Below, piece after piece: positions 58,498-64,000 of a DNA stretch of 64,000 nt. Below the pieces are notes generated by a model. That model was not told where the DNA came from, searched no databases, and worked only from the letters and a program-made list of their open reading frames with translations. Position 1 is the stretch's first letter; every line of letters begins with the position of its first letter. The stretch is taken from positions 7,439,501-7,503,500 of the forward strand of contig NC_064035.1 in the NCBI RefSeq assembly GCF_932526225.1, read 5' to 3'. This DNA is from Nematostella vectensis (lineage: Eukaryota > Cnidaria > Anthozoa > Actiniaria > Edwardsiidae). The position numbers and the translations under genes are program-made.

Positions 58498-61400
58498 TGA
58501 TGAGTTTTTAAAAGCTGCCAATGAGATCAATAACATAACAGTTGATGACTTTGAGTTCTTCACTGAGTCTGCTGGTGATAAAGTTACTTGCAAGATATAC
58601 CGAAGATATAAAGAGGTACATATTATTCCCAATGAAGAAGGACATGGGGCAGCAGAATAGGGGAGGCAGGCAGCCTCAAAAGAAACTGCTTCATTTGCCG
58701 TAAAAAAAATCATCTATTTAAAAATAAATATTGCATTTTAGATGAATACTTTTGACAAATATTTTATCTTCTAACAATTTTGTTCCTGCTTTCCTCACCA
58801 ATACAAGCAATGTCTTGCTGCATTTAGTTAGCTTAAATCTTATTGGTGGGATAACTTTTGCAGGTTCTGATTGTTCTCATCCATCAACAGGAATCAGGAT
58901 TGTATGATTATAAGATCCTTGGGGATCTAGTAGATGTCCCCACCGACACCTGTAAAGCTGTCTATATGGACCTAGATTACAGAAAGAAATGGGATTCATA
59001 TGTTAAAGGTATAATAGATAGTACTGGATAGTACTAGGGGGGGTAGGGGTTTACCCCCCTTTTTTCAAAGACCATATAGACATACTAAGGAGTTTTTAAC
59101 CCTTGAAATCTTATCCTACCATCAACTTAATTTTGCGAAATCCAAAAAAGTGGGCCTATTTTCCGGAAAGGAAGAGGGTGGAGAGGGTGAAGGTTTTCTG
59201 ATAAAAATCTGACCACCCCCCTAAAAAAAACAGGGATTTTTATGCCATTTTAGTATCTATCTAGTATCCACTTGATCTACAATGGCTTTTTTTATCTTAT
59301 TTGCTTTATGCTTTATAGTTTTGTCTACAAATAGCATGTATATTGCGAACTTAAGTGGACTTTCAGCTGTTGTGGGGGGTGCAAATGCACTCCCTGCACC
59401 CCCCTGGGTATGGGCCTCCTTACTAATCTTTCTCTTTCAAATTTTTCCCCAGCCCTTGAAGAATTTGAGGAATCTGGGGTGAAAGGGATATACTGGAATG
59501 TGAATTACCCTTTTCCGATGTCTAACAGGGATGTATCCTTGATGATGTATGGAAAATAGACATATGAACTAGTGAGACCATGGATATCCCCCCACCCCTT
59601 CCCCATTCTGAATCGTAGCCACACCCATATATGTTGTCATATTCTGTTTACTTGCAGCTTTGTATAATTCTTAGTAAAAATGTTAGGAGCCAGGCCCGTA
59701 ACCAGGATTTGGGGGTTGGGGTTTGGTGGTCTACCATTTTACAGACCATTTTCTCATAGGTCGCTTGCCCTGGCTTGCAGTGGTACTCATCCGTCCATTA
59801 GGGGGGACCTTTCAGTCGAGCAGGGGGGGGGGGTTATCCCCCAAACCCCCTTGGCTATAGACCTGGTAACTTGAACCCTTCAGAACCTTTCTTTCCGTGC
59901 AGGGGGGAGAGAGGTGCCAGGAGAGGTGGTAGCAGGAAAAAAAGCTGTTGTTTAGAGAGAAAAGGGACTAAGAAAGAGGGTTGTTATTGTAGGGGTAGGA
60001 AAATCGTTGGCAGAGGTCAGTTGTTGGTAGGTAAGAGGGTGGTGCTGGTAGTGGAAAAAGTAGCAGGCAATGATCCAGGCCTCAACAAAATGAAAATATT
60101 CAGCTAATACTTAACCAACTAACTACCAAACGTACTAAGCCTTTTGACCCGTTTACATAAACAGGATATAATTATCCTTAACACTGCAGTACACTTATAT
60201 CAGAGAGTTACGAGAATTTGATATCAATGGCATTCCCACGACCGTGGTTATAGCCAGGTCACACCCTGTAGCAAGCATTCCTGCAAAGTCTGGAGTGGTG
60301 CGAGTGGCAGACTATAACCAGACTCTGACTTTTCAAAGTGATGGCAAGCAAGGCACAAAAGGTGAGTTGAAACGCAGTCGAAGCTCTCGTTGCGAGTAGC
60401 TGATGTTTTGTGATTTTTACTTTTCGGACCGTTCTTGTTATCAGTGTTGGGTTTGATGTTATGTTACTTATCATTGTCTAAAACCCTTCCTAGAAACTGG
60501 ACAGGGCTCACCCTTCATCTGTTTCGCCAAACAATTACGCCTAAATCAAATAACAATGTTGTCTATTTGAAGAAAATGTTTCATATCCACCTCTACTTCA
60601 CGTCTTGACTTCCTGTTCTCTGTGGCTCTTTGTTTCCTAGAACCTCCCCTTCACGTCTTGACTTGCTCTGCTCTGTGGCTCTTTGTTTTCTAGAACCTCC
60701 CCTTCATGTCTTGGCTCGCTCTACTCTGTGGCTCTTTGTTTCCTAGAAACTCTACTTCATCTCTTGGCTTGCTCTTCTCTGTTGCTCTTTCGTTTCCTAG
60801 AACCTCTACTTCATGTCTTGGTTTGCTCTGGTCTGTGGCTCTTTGTTTCCTAAAACCTCCACTTCATGTCTTGGCTTCCTCTGCACTGTAGCTCCAGACC
60901 CTTAGCCACTCGACTGGAAGTTCTGCTCCCATGAAGGGAAATTGAGTACACTTTCTTTATTATCTCCCCAGCTTTCATGTATTACTTCGATAACCCTGGG
61001 GGTATGATCCCTACGTGGCTTATCAACTGGGCTGCTAAGGTAAATCAGCGACGCATACCAAGGATTTGCTTGGTGGGGGAGGGAAGGAGTGCGTAGTCAC
61101 ATGAAAAAAAGGATAGTATTTGACGATCCTTCAAAACGAAATCACCCACTTTGCGGCCGAGCGCGCATGGGCACCACCTGTGCCCCCCCTCTCTCCCCTC
61201 CCAGTTACGTGTCTACATATACGTTCGTAAATGAAAACTTACTTTTCTACCATTCACCTATAGTTGGTCAACTACTGTAAGAAATGGTTTTCCTGTATTT
61301 TCGACGTTATTTCCTTTTTGTGACTGTCATGAGCTGCACATAACTTTTACCATATCTCAAAAAGACAGAGCTAAAATTCAGGGCGATACCAGCGACAAAA

Positions 61401-61512
61401 AGCTTACATTTAAAATAATACTTGCTTTCAGACTGGTGTGCCTTCGTTCATGACGTCAATGAGAAAAGCCTGCCTGGGATACGAAGACTACAAGAAGAAA
61501 TTGAAGAATTGA
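58487..61512 (+). CDS. PCTP: Phosphatidylcholine transfer protein (StAR-related lipid transfer domain)
   Basis: Cytosolic START-domain protein that carries single phosphatidylcholine molecules between membranes. Exons: 58487-58615, 58891-59008, 59453-59532, 60190-60361, 60972-61039, 61432-61512; 215 residues against 214 in human PCTP, with every junction in phase. Seen: MFTDDEFLKAANEI (helix 1), ESGLYDYKILG, VYMDLDYRKKWDSYV (about 67-81), YWNVNYPFPMSNRDY (about 97-111), IPAKSGVVRVADYNQ and YYFDNPGGMIPTWLINWAAK (about 169-188), which matches the human block with few changes. The START fold fills the whole protein. Start chosen by length and alignment to human. A poly(A) signal AATAAA lies at 61736-61741. 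The gene is divergent from the PNGase F-like gene. Confidence 0.95.
60595..60885. repeat. 54-bp tandem repeat in PCTP intron 5, about five copies, each with a 3' splice-site motif
   Basis: The unit contains CTTCATGTCTTGGCTTGCTC and CTCTTTGTTTCCTAGAACCT. The second part is a near-ideal polypyrimidine tract plus TAG. The real acceptor of exon 60972 lies about 85 nt downstream. Confidence 0.85.
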
Positions 61513-61747
61513 ATATTACGAGATATTTATATGCAATGTTCACCTCAGGGTTAAAGTGGTCGATTAGCCATCTCTTTTACCCAAATGAAAATATGTATTG
61601 TCAAACATTTTTGGACACAGAAACTGTCTATTTTCCAATATTTATTTTTTTACGCTTACCATACTATACCAACATGTACTTTGTCTTGTGGTCAGTCCAC
61701 AGGAGGCCCAGGCTAATGGCTTTTCAAGGACTGATAATAAAACCGTA
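61513..61747. other. PCTP 3' region
   Basis: AT-rich sequence after the PCTP stop, probably the 3' UTR up to an AATAAA at 61736-61741, which directly precedes a fold-back element. Confidence 0.45.
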
Positions 61748-61946
61748 TTACAGCCAAATTCGTTGCTGCGCGACCTCGGCGAATCCAAAATCCTTGTCTC
61801 GTTTGGGAATAGCGCGTAGTCAGACACAAACTTTGGGGGCGGTTTGTCTGGTTTTGATTGTTTGGTTTGATTGACTATGCGCTATTCCCAAACAAAGAAA
61901 GGAATTTGCGATTCTGGGACCACGCGCAACAACGGATTTGGCTATA
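61748..61946. mobile_element. Small fold-back MITE just downstream of PCTP
   Basis: Two arms of about 75 bp are inverted copies. The left runs CAGCCAAATTCGTTGCTGCG to TTTGGGAATAGCGCGTAGTC. The right is its reverse complement with changes, ending GGATTTGGCTATAA. A central spacer of about 45 bp is GT-rich. No target duplication beyond TA/TTA could be fixed. Confidence 0.75.
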
Positions 61947-63372
61947 AATCTTTAGATATTGTCTTCTTGTAGTAGTTTATGGAATTTTTGTTACGTGATT
62001 TTGGGTCTTCTAAAAAAAATTAATACTCTCTCCTAATAGGGAGGCTTTTTAGGGGTCAAAATCGTGCCTCAGATATTTTGGGGGTATCTGAGAGAAAATA
62101 CAATGGGGTAACTTAAAATTGCGTTTTGGTGTTTTAGGGGTAATTTTTGCTTGTGGTGTATTTGGGGAGCAATTTTTGATGTTCAGTCATTTTTAGGGGT
62201 ATTATTTTAATTTCCCGACGAGCATCCCGGGGGCTTGATAATTTAACGCAGGCAATTGAAGCGTGATTGAGCTTTTTTCCAAACAGTGCCAAAGTTTTTA
62301 CGTAAAAATGGATTGCAAGAACGACAGGATAAAAAAAAAAATGTCACGCATGCGCACTAGAGACAAATTCAATACAAAGAAACAAAATGGCGGCCCGAAG
62401 CGTATAAACGCATGGGGATCTTTGAAGGCTTCTCACACTTATATTATTGATGTGATTTCCCTCAGCTTCGAAACCTCAAGTCTATAGATAACATCAAATA
62501 GTAAGGTCAGCTTCGATTGTACCTGTGTTATCTTCAATAGTGAATAAATCTGCTTATATCTATTGCTTTTTCACGTGTTCGCATCGTGTTAACCTTCGTT
62601 GAGTTACCTTCACGAAATTGCGAAATATATGGTCTTGGCTGCATAGATAAGCTCGCCACTTCTTCAAGAGGCTCTTAGATAAATAATAAAGAAATTAAGC
62701 CACAGTATTTTTTTATGGTTTATATGAAAATTTATACGACGTTCTTGAAGTTGAAGAAGTGATACCGGGCCGAACGAAGAGGGAAAAATAGGTTCTTTTG
62801 TGCTTTGTATGCGCGTATGAGCCCAAGATTACGGGAGGTTAAGTTTCAAAGGAGCATAAAATACCTGTATTTCTGCAGGCCATCGCTTTATGCCAGAGAA
62901 ATTATTTGCAGTTAGAAAAATCGCGACGGGGTTCGGTACTTAGTTACGGCTTTGACCATTTCATTTGGTAAATTCCAATATCCAAAGGTTATTGTGTGTG
63001 TTTCAACCCACTTGTGTTTCAACTACTACTTTTTGGTGTGATCACTTACATCAGTATAACAGACTAATGTATGATACTTATAGTAAGCCCCATATAACTA
63101 TATAAGGGGACAAATCCAGGGGTTTGGAGCCACCTGTATTTAGCCAATGGATAGAGGGTGATGGTAAATAGGAATAAATTGGAATTGGAAGACCACATCT
63201 AAACATACAGCATTGATTTAAATTTCTTTGATGGTGTACCACCCCTAAAGTCAAAGCTCTTACATTTAGCACCATCCTCCCATTTTATTGGATCAAGCCT
63301 GCTTGCAGGCGGTACTTGGTGTTATTATCGCGGAAAACCCTCTCCATTCGATGATCGGGTGGCATATTGTAT
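61947..63372. other. Intergenic, with a possible repeat fragment
   Basis: A stretch at about 62040-62230 with TTTTAGGGGT motifs ending TTTCCCGACGAGCATCCC resembles one at about 55493-55630 (GGGATGCTCG and TTTCCCGACAAGTATCC). Both may be copies of one dispersed element. An AAAATGGCGGCC at 62386 could begin another gene but stops after a few codons unless spliced. Confidence 0.35.
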
Positions 63373-63426
63373 TCTAAGCCGCACGGTTCCTTTTTGCACT
63401 CGCCCCCAGGAACCGTGCGGCTTAGA
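63373..63426. repeat. Perfect 18-bp hairpin with an 18-nt loop
   Basis: TCTAAGCCGCACGGTTCC (63373-63390) is perfectly complementary to GGAACCGTGCGGCTTAGA (63409-63426). Outside it, ATTGT and ACAAT extend the stem imperfectly. Function unknown: a tiny fold-back element or an RNA hairpin. Confidence 0.85.
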
Positions 63427-63567
63427 GAACAATCTGGTATATTCATTACACAATGGTACTGTATTCTCATTTAAATGTTGTATGTCATAAGCTTTGTTTG
63501 ACTAAGAACTTTCCAGCTTTTTAAGTGAATTTTAAGCATCTTTATTCATGTATTTACAATTTTCCAG

Positions 63568-63704
63568 TGAATGAGAAGTTTGATTTGGCAGTTTTCCATG
63601 CAACTTACACACTCAATGACCCCAAATATCATATGGCCACCAAGCTTCTGGACATAGGGATTTGCCAGTTCACTTGGGGGGAGGGGCGGAGCTACTCCAT
63701 TTAG
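63568..63704 (+). CDS. Unassigned exon-like block
   Basis: After a good acceptor (ACAATTTTCCAG) a frame opens reading NEKFDLAVFHATYTLNDPKY then HMATKLLDIG and ends at TAG 63702-63704. It looks protein-like but is not recognised, and no partner exon was found in the window. It may be the last exon of an unknown plus-strand gene or chance. Confidence 0.25.
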
Positions 63705-64000
63705 GATTTTGGTCTCCACAAATCGTTTTTTTGTTTGAACTATTATAAATACAATTACTCAGGGAATGTGTGTTATCTTTTGGGTTCTTGTTTTGCCTTT
63801 TGGGTCAAATTATCAGGTTTATTATCATATGGGTGTGCCTGTTTGTTGATAGATGCTTTTAAAAAATGAGTAAATTGTAAAGAGTTCATATAATAGTTTT
63901 TTTCTTTGTTTTCTACTGACATCTTTAAAGGGTATGAGACACATCCATTTAGGTATTTAGGGTTATTTCTGCAATGATCCCTCCAAAACCAAAATCTTGG
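63705..64000. other. Right edge, nothing recognised
   Basis: AT-rich sequence without open frames or repeats that could be identified. Confidence 0.5.

Overview
The window is animal nuclear DNA. It has many-exon genes with GT-AG introns that stay in phase, metazoan gene families, AT-rich introns, dense minisatellites and many small DNA transposons. No bacterial operon features are seen. The proteins are close to human orthologues in exon order and length. Together with the repeats this suggests an early-branching animal, most likely an anthozoan cnidarian such as a sea anemone. That taxonomic call is an inference and was not tested by any search.

Layout, left to right. (1) 68-16171, minus strand: CLASRP, an SR-related splicing regulator, 17 coding exons reconstructed, with its 3' end off the left edge. 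Three of its introns are almost entirely filled by 22-bp, 18-bp and 43-bp tandem arrays. (2) 18353-19926, minus: an INSIG sterol-sensor protein in three exons. (3) 20.5-22.2 kb: two non-autonomous DNA transposons. (4) 22.8-23.9 kb, minus: weak but phase-compatible candidate exons of an unknown gene. (5) 25816-27069, minus: an amine-receptor-like class A GPCR. (6) 27.1-33.2 kb: a gene-poor AT-rich stretch. (7) 33196-48892, minus: a mitochondrial aspartate/glutamate carrier (SLC25A12/13, aralar/citrin type), 20 coding exons, 699 residues. Its introns hold 41-bp, 45-bp and 78-bp arrays, a TTAA-flanked element, a tRNA-like SINE candidate and a fold-back element. (8) 49931-57222, minus: a secreted PNGase F-like protein, nine exons, 772 residues. 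Its first intron carries, on the opposite strand, two hammerhead ribozymes 354 bp apart, the layout of a retrozyme. (9) 58487-61512, plus: PCTP (STARD2)-type phosphatidylcholine transfer protein, six exons, 215 residues. (10) 61.5-64 kb: a fold-back element, a strong hairpin and one unassigned exon-like block.

The genes do not form a pathway. INSIG, PCTP and the carrier all touch lipid or energy metabolism, but nothing here shows that they work together. The PNGase F-like gene and PCTP are head to head, 1.26 kb apart. The other recognised genes lie in tandem on the minus strand.

The most notable features are the hammerhead pair and a recurring link between minisatellites and splice sites. 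One array is a 13-fold copy of a 5' splice site. One tandem duplication copies a 3' splice site. One array repeats a 3' splice-site motif. Several others stop within 5-25 nt of real exon boundaries. Exon coordinates were deduced by eye from splice signals, reading phase and remembered family sequences, and need transcript support.
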